Origin: JAIEPX01 sp963725255 | GTDB taxonomy: Bacteria > Pseudomonadota > Gammaproteobacteria > JAIEPX01 | Direction of reading: 5' to 3' | Assembly (NCBI GenBank): GCA_963725255.1 | Contig: CAVRXV010000005.1 | Coordinates: 186,001-250,000, forward strand | DNA length: 64,000 bases | Made by a program: the position numbers and the translations under genes | The notes under the pieces: generated by a model | Told to the model about the DNA's origin: nothing | Databases searched by the model: none | The model's input: only the letters and a program-made list of their open reading frames with translations | Shown here: positions 1-9,002 of the stretch, piece by piece | Layout of the letters: each line of letters opens with the position of its first letter | How positions within the stretch are numbered: the stretch's first letter is position 1

Positions 1-153
1 AGGCATATATGCTTTTCTGTTGATAAAAGTTTCTTAATCTTATTTAAAGAGCTATCAAACATTTATACCGTCTCCGATTATAGCTTTAAAAAATTCATTG
101 TATTCAAGATTTTCAATATTCAGCTATTACCTTTAGCAATGAACGATCTTGAT

Positions 154-507
154 TTACGGCTGGCCTAGAACCCATCGCTGATAAGCGATCTGGCTAAGTT
201 CTCTGGGAGAAATATTATGATCAGCAAAATGTTTTTGATCAGAATCAGGTAGGTCACCAATTTTATATAACCAAGTGCTTACATAACCAGAATTATCATT
301 TACATCTAACTGAAGTGACCACGCGGGTTGTGTTGATGATAAAGTCCCTACATTGCCGGGTAAGTAAAGTTCATAATTGTTATTACTACGATACTTATCT
401 AAAACTTCTATTTTAAAAGACACAACTTGCAACTCGTTTTTTTCTTTGTCACTAAAGTTGGAGGGATCACAATTAACCCGTTTTACAACATAAAAATCAT
501 TATTCAT
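154..507 (-). CDS. hypothetical protein, 117 aa
   Basis: I do not recognise this protein. It is 117 residues, soluble by composition, with no signal peptide or membrane segment. It is polar, rich in Asn, Asp and Ser, and alternates short hydrophobic stretches, which suggests a small beta-rich domain. The start is supported by an AAGGAA ribosome site about nine bases before the ATG at 507. It is a single gene, divergent from the rhodanese gene at 678 with about 170 bp between them, so both promoters probably lie there. That it is a real gene is likely from the good start; its function is unknown. Confidence 0.6.
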   Translation of the reverse strand: MNNDFYVVKRVNCDPSNFSDKEKNELQVVSFKIEVLDKYRSNNNYELYLPGNVGTLSSTQPAWSLQLDVNDNSGYVSTWLYKIGDLPDSDQKHFADHNISPRELSQIAYQRWVLGQP

Positions 508-677
508 TTCACATATTCCTTGGATGGTTACACTGAGTCAAATTGTAGTACTACTTGTCTAAACGTCAATTATGTACTCTATTCGTCCTCATTTTGTTGA
601 TAAGGTGCATATTCACGTCAGATCAAATAGAATGATAGGCATGATGTCTGAAAACATAAACTTGAGGGGAAAGTGTC

Positions 678-980
678 ATGAATCAAATGGGCTTAGAGAG
701 TATCTCGTGTGAAGCGTTGCATCAGAAAATAACAGCGGGTGAGGCTGTTGTGTTAATCGATGTTCGTTCACCAGAAGAACATGCGAGTTTTAATATCGGG
801 GGTAAGCTGATCCCTCTATCAGAGCTGCATGGTCGTGCGTGCGAGTTAAATCTGGAAGATGATATAATAGTCTATTGTCTTTCTGGAATGCGAAGTGCGT
901 CGGCTGTGGAGATTTTAAATTCGATGAATTTTAAATCAGTAAGGTCATTGGCTGGCGGATTAAAGAATTGGAATTATTAG
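678..980 (+). CDS. rhodanese-like domain protein
   Basis: Single-domain rhodanese of 100 residues. Members of this family carry a sulfane sulfur on a catalytic cysteine and pass it to acceptors, or act in sulfur relay and stress responses. Visible signatures are the N-terminal strand and turn with VLIDVRSPEEH near residues 24-35, the active-site loop CLSGMR with the cysteine at residue 67, and a C-terminal AGGLKNW motif that is typical of the fold. There is no signal peptide, so it is probably cytoplasmic. The ATG follows a strong GAGGGGAAAG ribosome site. It stands alone, upstream of ppc and on the same strand with about 115 bp between, so a shared transcript is possible but not shown. The substrate cannot be told from sequence. 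Confidence 0.85.
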   Translation: MNQMGLESISCEALHQKITAGEAVVLIDVRSPEEHASFNIGGKLIPLSELHGRACELNLEDDIIVYCLSGMRSASAVEILNSMNFKSVRSLAGGLKNWNY

Positions 981-1095
981 CTTTAATGAGAAATCTAGAC
1001 TATATTTTCAATAACAATTCCCAGTAGATTGGTCGACACAAAAGTTAGTGGTGAATTAAGTAAATTCTCAGAGTCTCCTGCTGCAAGGACCTATC

Positions 1096-3645
1096 ATGGA
1101 TGATATCGGTACTAAAAAATTTGACTTGAGTGAGCTTTATCAAAGATATGCTAAACGTTTTTTGAGTCTTCCATTCGAAGATTTGCCAGAAGCGGGCGCA
1201 TTGTTGATGAAATTCTCTGGGTTTTGTACTCAGGAACTCAAAAAAGAAAAATCACCCAGTGATATTATGAACCATTTTTTTAAGGAAGTTGCAAACGTTC
1301 ACGAAGAAAAAGAACAGATGGAATTGTTATTTTGGTTTTTACAGTTTATTGAGCGCCAGGTAGTTTTATTTGATGCAATCGAAGACGCGGTTTTTGAAAA
1401 AACGCATGATCAAAATTCGCCAGGCACGTTGGAATATTATCTAAATCATACGGCTAATATTTCTAGATCCACATTTGAAAATTATCGAATTCGTTTGGTG
1501 CTTACTGCTCACCCCACACAATTTTATCCTTCACAAATCATCGGTATTTTACAAGATCTAACGGTGTCGATTAGCAATAAAGATGAAGAAGCTGTTGGAG
1601 ATTTATTGTTGCAAATGGCTAAAACATCTTTTACAAATACGCATAAACCAACGCCGCTTGATGAAGCCTTATTTCTTTGCCAGTATTTGGACCAGATTTT
1701 TTATCCGACTATTAGTTCTCTTCAGCAAATGCTTGATGTAAAATTTGGTTTGCTGTCTCCAGCGATAGAATTAGGATTTTGGCCTGGAGGTGATCGTGAT
1801 GGAAATCCTAATGTTACAACGCAGATTACAGAAGAAGTCGTTAATATGCTGCATCTGCGTATTTTAAATAAATATCAATACGAATTAGAGCAACTAAAAC
1901 ATCGGTTAACCTTTAAACATATTCTAGAAATATTGGAGAATGTTGATAGTCGACTAAATGCGACGATTCAGAGCACGTTACAACAATCAAAGCTAGATGG
2001 TCTGCCCTACTCTACTCCTTCGGAATTTATCAATGATCTTATTGCTCTAAAACAAGTTATTGATGAGCAGCATGCGGGTCTTTATTCGGATAAATTAGCA
2101 CATTTAATTAGTGCGGTTACGTGTTTTGGATTTCATTATGCTGCTTTAGATATTCGTCAAGATTCTCTAGTACACACTCAATTGATACACGAAATACTAC
2201 AAAATGTAGACCCTAAGATTGATTATATTAATCAAATTGATGATAATAAAATACTTACATTGCAAAAATATTTTGATAAAGAGGCCCTCAAATCATTACC
2301 CTCGTTTCCTGAGGGCAGTATTCAAGAAGAAACAATATCATTGTTTAAAAGCATAAAAAAACTACAAAATAGTGTCGGGGAATATGGCCTGAATCGATAT
2401 ATTATTAGTCATACTCAATCTGTGCATCATGTTCTTGAGGTTTTATTGTTGTTGTATTGGTGTGGATTTGAAAAAGACGCTATTCCAATGAATATTGTTC
2501 CGCTATTTGAATCTATTATCGATTTGAAAAACGCGCCCCTTATCATGAAAGACCTTTACGAAAATCCTTTTTATTCAGCACATATAAAATCACGAAAAAA
2601 ATCTCAGGTCATTATGCTGGGTTATTCAGATGGGACAAAAGATGGTGGGTATTTAACGGCCAATTGGGCGATATATCAGGCAAAAAAACAATTGAAGAAA
2701 ATCAGTGATGAATATTCTGTGGATTGTGTGTTTTTTGATGGGCGTGGTGGCCCGCCGTCTCGTGGTGGTGGAAATACGCATAAATTTTATAGAGCATTAG
2801 TCAGCACGATTCCACAACATGAATTACAGCTGACGCTACAAGGCCAAACAATTAGTACCAATTATGGGACGATAGCTGCCGCACGCTTTAATATTGCTCA
2901 ATTATATACTGCAGGTTTAGCGAATGTTGATCGCTCAGTAAAGTCTATGTCACCGGAAGATGAAGCGCTGTTAGGAAAACTGTCGGAATTAAGTTCAGAG
3001 TCTTATCAAGCCTTAATTCATCATTCTAAATTTATACCGTATTTAGAAAATATTACGCCACTAAATTTTTTCGGTGAGTTAAATATAGCTAGTCGTCCCC
3101 CTCGGCGAGATAAACAAGGACCGCTGAATTTAGATAATTTGCGCGCCATAACATTTGTCAGTTCGTGGAGTGAAATGAAACAAAATGTTCCTGGATATTA
3201 TGGATTTGGAACCGCTATTCAAATGCTGATTGATCAAGGTAAACAAGCTGAACTCGAAGAACTTTATAAACGAAATTTGTATTTTCATACATTAGTTGAG
3301 AATACAATGCAGAGTTTGTTAAAAAATTATTTTCCACTCACGCATTATTTAGCTGACGATCCTGAATACGGAGAGTTTTGGAAACTTCTGGCTGAAGAAG
3401 CGGCTCTAACAGAGTCGGTTCTTTTGAAAATCACCGGCCAATCTTATCTGCTTGCAGAAGATCCAGGTATTCGAACATCGATTCAATTACGTGAATCCAT
3501 AGTATTGCCTCTACAAGTCATTCAACAATATATTCTCATTATGCTCCGTAAACCTGATCTTACAAAAGAAGAGCAGGAACTATACAAAAAAGTGATTCTT
3601 AAAACACTGCCAACGAATTTAAATGCGAGTCGAAATTCTGCATAG
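1096..3645 (+). CDS. ppc: phosphoenolpyruvate carboxylase (divergent type)
   Basis: Makes oxaloacetate from phosphoenolpyruvate and bicarbonate, replenishing the TCA cycle. The protein has 849 residues, near the family's usual 850-930. Catalytic motifs are present: TAHPT with His139, GGDRDGNP near 232-239, GYSDGTKDGG near 512-521, and an Arg/Gly-rich loop near 545-560. That loop reads GRGGPPSRGGG where the common bacterial enzyme has GRGGTVGRGGG, and the C-terminus ends NASRNSA instead of the usual RNTG. From memory these variants match the PEPC type common in Bacteroidetes, so lateral origin is possible. The start is backed by AAGGAC ten bases upstream. It is monocistronic, convergent with the ankyrin gene that ends 39 bp downstream. 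Identity is secure; the allosteric behaviour of this type is not known from the sequence. Confidence 0.95.
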   Translation: MDDIGTKKFDLSELYQRYAKRFLSLPFEDLPEAGALLMKFSGFCTQELKKEKSPSDIMNHFFKEVANVHEEKEQMELLFWFLQFIERQVVLFDAIEDAVFEKTHDQNSPGTLEYYLNHTANISRSTFENYRIRLVLTAHPTQFYPSQIIGILQDLTVSISNKDEEAVGDLLLQMAKTSFTNTHKPTPLDEALFLCQYLDQIFYPTISSLQQMLDVKFGLLSPAIELGFWPGGDRDGNPNVTTQITEEVVNMLHLRILNKYQYELEQLKHRLTFKHILEILENVDSRLNATIQSTLQQSKLDGLPYSTPSEFINDLIALKQVIDEQHAGLYSDKLAHLISAVTCFGFHYAALDIRQDSLVHTQLIHEILQNVDPKIDYINQIDDNKILTLQKYFDKEALKSLPSFPEGSIQEETISLFKSIKKLQNSVGEYGLNRYIISHTQSVHHVLEVLLLLYWCGFEKDAIPMNIVPLFESIIDLKNAPLIMKDLYENPFYSAHIKSRKKSQVIMLGYSDGTKDGGYLTANWAIYQAKKQLKKISDEYSVDCVFFDGRGGPPSRGGGNTHKFYRALVSTIPQHELQLTLQGQTISTNYGTIAAARFNIAQLYTAGLANVDRSVKSMSPEDEALLGKLSELSSESYQALIHHSKFIPYLENITPLNFFGELNIASRPPRRDKQGPLNLDNLRAITFVSSWSEMKQNVPGYYGFGTAIQMLIDQGKQAELEELYKRNLYFHTLVENTMQSLLKNYFPLTHYLADDPEYGEFWKLLAEEAALTESVLLKITGQSYLLAEDPGIRTSIQLRESIVLPLQVIQQYILIMLRKPDLTKEEQELYKKVILKTLPTNLNASRNSA

Positions 3646-3684
3646 AGTGGTTAACCTATCTTTTTTTATCATGTGTTTTGTGAA

Positions 3685-6600
3685 TCAGAAATCTGGTGAT
3701 GATTGTAAGTAGTTGTGTGTGGTATCGCTCGTTGAGTTATCATGAATATCTGCGCAAAAAAGACCTATTCCCGCTAAAAGAAGCACGGAACCACCTACAA
3801 CCATACCTGTACCAACTTTTCCACCAACTGCACTTAAGGGGGCTAAAAATACAGTAGAAATAGCGCCAGCGCTCACGGCCAAAATCAATGCTCCGACAAT
3901 GGCGATGACGATTCCTAACAGTGCATGTCCCAATGATATCCAAACAGGTGATTGCTCAGCTCCACAATTTTGAGCTGTATCGATTAGCTTATGTAAATTA
4001 TCAAGATTTGTTGGATTTTTAGCTGCTAATTCAACTTGATGTTTAGCGTCTTCAAGTAATTTTTCTTGCCGAGCACTAAGCCCAACTTGCTTATCAAGGG
4101 TGTCTAAAGTCTCATTTGCACGTGTTAAGGGGACAGATGTCGTTTGTTTTCCGGCACTCTCTTGACAGAGACGTAATGATTCCGCCAGTGCGGCTTGCAT
4201 TTCTTTAGTTTGCGTATTAGCTGGCTGTTCGGATTTCCGACTATCATGCCATTTTCTGGAACACTCAACTAAAGCCTTATCAGATTCCTCTGAATCGAAA
4301 GCCTTATCTGTTGGTTGTGTTCCAATAATAACTTCCAGCTCAGAGAATATTGTGCGGCTCGTAGCAAAAGCATCAAAATTCTTCGTTAATTTCTCGTCCA
4401 ATGACAACCCTACTCGAAATGTAGGATTGGATCTTAAACGTTCCAGCAAACGATATTCGAAACTATTTTGAGCAATTTTGTCACCAATTCTCAATAGGTA
4501 AATAGAGAACTGTGAAAGAAGCGAAAGATAGGGAGGATTCTGTTCCATATATTCGTATTCTTTTTTCCGGATTTCTCGTAGGGCCTGAATGAAATTTTCT
4601 TTAGGTAGACCCGTTATAGGGTGTATGCCTTCTTGTTTCATTTCTTCAATACAAGATATGAGCTCTTCAGCCAGTTCCTTAATGAGAACAAATTGAAATG
4701 CGGGAATAAAATATCGACTTGGAAAGTATTCTTTGGAGCACAAGATGTTTCGCACTTCATTCGATGCAGATAATAATGGTATTAATCCAAAATTATTTTT
4801 AGCAGTTAGAATTCTATCACCGCTATAATTATATCCAACCCCCAGCATATAAATGTCAATCATCTCCAAAAAGCCCTTTCGACATAATATATGTAAGGGG
4901 GTTTCTCCTTGTTTGTTTTTCGCCCAAGAATGGCATCTGTTTAGAAGGATAGAGAGTAATTCTGGTTGTTGCTGCAGACAGACCAAATGAAAAACAGTAT
5001 TATCTTTAAGATCTACTGTACCGAAATCTTCTATAGTCAGTAAAGGAAGTAATGTGCAGAGTCGATCTGTTTCATTCTTTGCACAGAGTGACATTAACAA
5101 CGTACGATTTGGGTCGCTATAATATCGGCGATCCAAAAAAGGCACAAAACGAAAATTCGGTTTTACATCTTCAAGTTGTTTCAATTGTGCGTCACTCAGT
5201 TCGCTGTTTCCATCACTGTTAATTGCTTTTTGGCGTACTTTTAGCATGCACATTTCGACTAGCGATGGGACCTGATGATATACAATTGCTCTTGGAATCG
5301 ATTCTAGTGCTGCCACCATCCATTCTCTTTCACCCAGTTGCCTAGCCAATGCCAGAGCAGACTGATCTCCTGCGTCCGTACAGTGAACAGGTATTTCATG
5401 ATTGCAAAAAGATTTTAGGATTCCTGACATGAGTTCAGGATGATTGGCCTCAACAACCCAATGAAGCAAGTCTGATTTATCATGACCTTCCTGAAGAAAA
5501 TAGGCTGTTAATTCCCCCTGAAATGCAGCAAAATTAGTACCTGATAAGAATTTTGGATCTAAGAATTCCAATACAGCTGCCCGAGTAGGCTCAGTTAAGT
5601 TCTGCAAGTATTTTTTGAACTGAGCATTGAGAGCCTTTGATGTTGTTTCAGAATCTAGCCACTGTAATATCCAGCTTAATTCACTGGGTTTAAGTTTACT
5701 GAATCTGAAGCCCTTTTTGCCCAAACGTAGTCCTGCAACAACCAGTTTATTGGCAATATTTTTATACAGTTCGAGTTTCTCGGATAATTCGGTTCTACCT
5801 TCATGATCCTCTGCGAGCTTTTCTAGTTCTCTACCGAGTTCTTGAATTTTAAACACAGCACATCCCAAAGGGGTGTAGCCATCAGCCTTATTATAGACAA
5901 AGAGGTTTTTTCCATATCCGTGCTCAATGAAAGAATCTACGATATCTTCGATAATCTCAACATGGCCACAGTTAGCTGCCCAATGAAGAAGATTTCCATC
6001 ACCTGGCGCTTTCTCAACAACAGGGACAGCGGGATCCTGAAATAATTCATCTAAAAAATTACCCTGATTTTCCAGTGTAGCCTTATAATAAGCCAAGAGA
6101 CTTTGCGTATATTTAGGTTGGTCTGAATTGATAACCTTTGAGTTTAAGGCTTTGAGCAGATATGAAAATAATTCTGCTCGTTTTAAGTCTTGGTTTTTAC
6201 GATCTTCAAAGGCGCGCCACAAACACAAATATCTCATGTAATTGTGGTGATTGCTATTTTGAAAGCTTCTGTAATGTGGATTAACACCCAGCTCAAATAA
6301 TAATTTGATATGCTGGTAAGAATATTTTCCGGGCTGTTCTAATACGCCGCACAAACATTCTCCCAAAGCGACTGCCTTTTTTTCAGGAGGGGCGGCAGAC
6401 AATATCGTCAGCAAACTTTGAGTATCTGCATTTCTACCCGCTTCATAATAAATTTTTTGCGGAACCTCAAAAAAGGATGTCAGAAATTGTAAGCTCACGA
6501 GTCGATAATGGCGAGAGCTCTCACGGTACATGGCCGATCTAAAAACATCATCGATATTGCCTTGATTAAACTGATATCCCATCGCCTGAGCAAAACAGCA

Positions 6601-6810
6601 TAACCCTATCAAATGTTCCGTACTTTCGCAAAACGCATATCTCAAAAGACTCTGATTAGACTGTTCATTAACAGCGTTTAAAGATTCTTCAGAAGTGATA
6701 GTACTGATCATAGCCTCGATAGAAGCCTTAGTTTTCTGGTTTAATTTGGATCCAATTACTTCTTGGTATTGCTGCCCAACTATGCCTTTTGGCTCTTGTG
6801 CTTCTAACAT
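3685..6810 (-). CDS. ankyrin-repeat protein with C-terminal membrane hairpin; candidate effector
   Basis: A 1041-residue protein with scattered ankyrin repeats. The clearest are near residues 270-300 (GNLLHWAANCGHVEII), 310-320 (GYTPLGCAV), 445-470 (LLHWVVEANHPEL), 600-625 (DNTVFHLVCLQQQPELLSILL) and 633-660 (GETPLHILCRKGFLEMIDI). Ankyrin repeats bind partner proteins. Residues about 960-1025 hold two long hydrophobic segments rich in Gly, Ala and Val with a short break, a likely membrane hairpin, and a polar tail follows. The region about 860-950 is polar and helical, possibly coiled coil. There is no signal peptide. Such architecture (cytosolic start, ankyrins, late membrane hairpin) is frequent in Dot/Icm substrates that sit on host membranes; that role is inferred. 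A GGAGC site precedes the ATG. It is monocistronic, between ppc and rsmI. Confidence 0.85.
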   Translation of the reverse strand: MLEAQEPKGIVGQQYQEVIGSKLNQKTKASIEAMISTITSEESLNAVNEQSNQSLLRYAFCESTEHLIGLCCFAQAMGYQFNQGNIDDVFRSAMYRESSRHYRLVSLQFLTSFFEVPQKIYYEAGRNADTQSLLTILSAAPPEKKAVALGECLCGVLEQPGKYSYQHIKLLFELGVNPHYRSFQNSNHHNYMRYLCLWRAFEDRKNQDLKRAELFSYLLKALNSKVINSDQPKYTQSLLAYYKATLENQGNFLDELFQDPAVPVVEKAPGDGNLLHWAANCGHVEIIEDIVDSFIEHGYGKNLFVYNKADGYTPLGCAVFKIQELGRELEKLAEDHEGRTELSEKLELYKNIANKLVVAGLRLGKKGFRFSKLKPSELSWILQWLDSETTSKALNAQFKKYLQNLTEPTRAAVLEFLDPKFLSGTNFAAFQGELTAYFLQEGHDKSDLLHWVVEANHPELMSGILKSFCNHEIPVHCTDAGDQSALALARQLGEREWMVAALESIPRAIVYHQVPSLVEMCMLKVRQKAINSDGNSELSDAQLKQLEDVKPNFRFVPFLDRRYYSDPNRTLLMSLCAKNETDRLCTLLPLLTIEDFGTVDLKDNTVFHLVCLQQQPELLSILLNRCHSWAKNKQGETPLHILCRKGFLEMIDIYMLGVGYNYSGDRILTAKNNFGLIPLLSASNEVRNILCSKEYFPSRYFIPAFQFVLIKELAEELISCIEEMKQEGIHPITGLPKENFIQALREIRKKEYEYMEQNPPYLSLLSQFSIYLLRIGDKIAQNSFEYRLLERLRSNPTFRVGLSLDEKLTKNFDAFATSRTIFSELEVIIGTQPTDKAFDSEESDKALVECSRKWHDSRKSEQPANTQTKEMQAALAESLRLCQESAGKQTTSVPLTRANETLDTLDKQVGLSARQEKLLEDAKHQVELAAKNPTNLDNLHKLIDTAQNCGAEQSPVWISLGHALLGIVIAIVGALILAVSAGAISTVFLAPLSAVGGKVGTGMVVGGSVLLLAGIGLFCADIHDNSTSDTTHNYLQSSPDF

Positions 6811-7103
6811 AATATGCTCCGAATCAGATGTAAACTTACAATAGTAAATACTCGTATTTCATGAATATATCACGAATAACTTCAAGAATCAAATTTTTTG
6901 GGATGTACTAGTAGCTATCGATTATTCCATTTTCAGGTACGGCACGATGCATGGTATATAAATCAGCATTCTGACGAAATCAATGTTGATTGCTTTGGTG
7001 AGGCCGAACAGCCAATCACACAGCTTTTGCCAAATTACAAATAATAATGTACTCAGCCTCAGCTCTTGGGTTGGCTAAACTCTTTATCATTTCTCAATCC
7101 TGA

Positions 7104-7943
7104 TTATTTTTCTGATAATTTCAATGCGAGCTCATACAGCTCATTTTTCTTTTTTCCAGTGATTTTTGCACAAAGACTTGCGGCTTGTTTTGTGTGTAAT
7201 TCTGATAAAAGAATTTTTAAGATTTTTTCAACATCTTCTTCTGAGGATGTGAATTGAATTTCTGCTCCAGAGACGATGACAACAAACTCTCCTAATTGCT
7301 GTTCAGAATTTGTTTGTACCCATTCTAATAATACTTTCAATTCATCTTGTCGAATGGTTTCAAATTGCTTCGTTAATTCACGTCCAATAGTTGCAATACG
7401 ATTAGGGCCAAAAATTGTCACTAAATCTGTGAGCATATCAATAATGCGGTGAGGCGATTCATAGAAAACTAGGGTTCTTTGTTCTGAGCGTAATGCATCA
7501 AGACGGTTTAAACGTGCAGTACTTTTTGCCGGTAAAAATCCTTCAAAAATAAATCGGTCGGTTGGTAACCCGGATGCGCACAATGCTGTAATTGCAGCGC
7601 AAGCACCTGGAATAGGTACAACGGGGATTTTTGCAGCATGTGCAGCATGAACGAGTGGGTACCCGGGATCGCTTATCAGAGGAGTTCCCGCGTCACTAAT
7701 TACGCCTATGGATTTACCTTCTTCAAGTTGAGCGATAAATTGCTCAACGCGACTTGCTTCGTTGAAAGCATGCAACGAAATCATCGACGTATTAATCTGA
7801 AAATGCTGCAGTAATTTTCGACTATGGCGAGTATCTTCTGCAGCTACCACATCAACCTTCTTTAACGTACTGATTGCTCGGAAAGTCATGTCTTCAAGGT
7901 TCCCGATCGGAGTTGCGATGAGATATAGCGTGCCTTTTTTCAT
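7104..7943 (-). CDS. rsmI: 16S rRNA (cytidine1402-2'-O)-methyltransferase
   Basis: Methylates the 2'-OH of C1402 in 16S rRNA, fine-tuning the ribosomal P site, using S-adenosylmethionine. Family signatures include GTLYLIATPIGNLED at the N-terminus, AEDTRHSRKLL, the glycine-rich GVISDAGTPLISDPG, PIPGACAA and the late VFYESPHRI. The frame is open up to 8084, but I place the start at 7943: an AGGAC ribosome site lies about nine bases before that ATG, the protein then begins as the family does, and the length of 279 is normal. The upstream extension runs into the promoter region of the divergent AbiEi gene. In many gammaproteobacteria rsmI is divergent from lpoA; here 2.4 kb of accessory DNA separates them. 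Confidence 0.95.
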   Translation of the reverse strand: MKKGTLYLIATPIGNLEDMTFRAISTLKKVDVVAAEDTRHSRKLLQHFQINTSMISLHAFNEASRVEQFIAQLEEGKSIGVISDAGTPLISDPGYPLVHAAHAAKIPVVPIPGACAAITALCASGLPTDRFIFEGFLPAKSTARLNRLDALRSEQRTLVFYESPHRIIDMLTDLVTIFGPNRIATIGRELTKQFETIRQDELKVLLEWVQTNSEQQLGEFVVIVSGAEIQFTSSEEDVEKILKILLSELHTKQAASLCAKITGKKKNELYELALKLSEK

Positions 7944-8076
7944 TTGAATGTCCTGATAAGTAAAGTATCCATGTGAATGAGCCTTTAGAGTGTGTGAGTA
8001 CTCTATACCAAAACTCATAAAGTGGTTGCCGATTAGTTTAACCCATAAGGTGATACTATGTAAAAGTGATATCTCA

Positions 8077-8113
8077 TGTAACAAATATCGCTTGACATAC
8101 GATATTTGTTACA
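8077..8113. promoter_or_regulatory. perfect 14-bp inverted repeat, probable AbiEi operator
   Basis: TGTAACAAATATCG at 8077-8090 is repeated exactly in inverted form at 8100-8113 with nine bases between. The repeat covers the -35 hexamer and spacer of the promoter of the AbiEi-like gene just downstream. AbiEi antitoxins are known to repress their own promoters by binding inverted repeats, so this is a probable autoregulatory operator. Binding itself is inferred. Confidence 0.7.
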
Positions 8114-8119
8114 TATAAT
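8092..8119 (+). promoter_or_regulatory. sigma-70 promoter of the AbiEi-like gene, leaderless
   Basis: TTGACA at 8092-8097, a 16-bp spacer and TATAAT at 8114-8119 form a consensus promoter. The ATG at 8126 begins six bases after the -10 element, so transcription should start at or next to the start codon, which would give a leaderless mRNA. No Shine-Dalgarno sequence can fit. A second ATG at 8135 would give a short leader but also has no ribosome site. Confidence 0.75.
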
Positions 8120-8125
8120 ATAACT

Positions 8126-8959
8126 ATGAAGCCTATGAAATCACCAAATTTGAGAACACTTGGCCCTGTAAGTGCCAGATTCATTGATGCCTTGCGCAAT
8201 CAAGGTAAAAGCATTTTCACGCTTGCAGAGGCGGTCCAAATCTATGGCGGGAATAATCAGCAAACAAGTAAATTTATAAGATCACTCGTTATGCGAGGTG
8301 TTTTGGGTCATCTTGTGTCGGGAAAATATATTATCCAGCAATCAGGTTTAGAGGCTGCACAAAGTACTAATTGGCCAATAATAGCAAGTGAATTGATAGG
8401 TTCTGGAGCATATTGTATTTCACATTACAGCGCTATGCGATTACATGGGATGACCACACATCCATTAATTCATGTTTATATTACTGTGTCTAAAAGAACA
8501 AGGGCAAAAACAGTCTTTGGAATTACCTACAACTTCATATATTCAAAATCAGAAGTATATTGGGGTGTAAAAAGCCAATGGGTTTCGAAGCATGAAAAAG
8601 TTATGGTAAGTGATATAGAACGAACAATCCTTGATGGATTAGATAGGCCAGATCTATGTGGCGGAATAAAAGATGTTGTGCTTGGAATTTGGGCGGTTCG
8701 TAAAAAGATAGACTGGGAAAAAATTCATCAGTATGCGCGAAAATATAGATCAATTGCCGCTGTGAAACGACTCTGTTTTATACTGGAACTCCTGGAGTTA
8801 CAAAATGAGTACATAACGGCGCTCAATTCAATAGTAACACAAAGTAAAAGTTATGTCTTACTAGACCCGCTAGGAAGACGCGTGGGAAAACATGTTCGTC
8901 GATGGTACCTTCAACTCAATATGAATATTGAAGAATTGAGATGGAGTATTATGAGCTGA
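8126..8959 (+). CDS. AbiEi-family antitoxin / transcriptional regulator (orphan)
   Basis: A 277-residue protein with the layout of AbiEi antitoxins of type IV toxin-antitoxin systems. It has an N-terminal winged-helix part (FTLAEAVQIYGGNNQQTSKF, then RGVLGHLVSGKYII), followed by the C-terminal domain with ISHYSAMRLHGM, HVYITVSKR and SDIERTILDGLDRPDLCGG. In the known systems AbiEi represses the operon and counters AbiEii, a nucleotidyltransferase toxin encoded directly downstream and usually overlapping. Here nothing resembling AbiEii follows: the next gene is on the other strand. It is therefore an orphan antitoxin or a regulator of distant genes. It lies in accessory DNA between rsmI and a defence-like DUF4917 gene. 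The promoter carries a perfect palindrome, consistent with autoregulation. Confidence 0.8.
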   Translation: MKPMKSPNLRTLGPVSARFIDALRNQGKSIFTLAEAVQIYGGNNQQTSKFIRSLVMRGVLGHLVSGKYIIQQSGLEAAQSTNWPIIASELIGSGAYCISHYSAMRLHGMTTHPLIHVYITVSKRTRAKTVFGITYNFIYSKSEVYWGVKSQWVSKHEKVMVSDIERTILDGLDRPDLCGGIKDVVLGIWAVRKKIDWEKIHQYARKYRSIAAVKRLCFILELLELQNEYITALNSIVTQSKSYVLLDPLGRRVGKHVRRWYLQLNMNIEELRWSIMS

Positions 8960-9002
8960 TTACAAAATAATAAGATTGTTTTTTCAATAAATGTAGGATT
9001 TT

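Noticed and set aside
7066..7257. A 63-codon plus-strand frame opposite the end of rsmI
   Set aside because: It lies almost wholly inside the rsmI 3' end on the opposite strand, has no ribosome site and a Phe/Ser-rich composition typical of a shadow frame.
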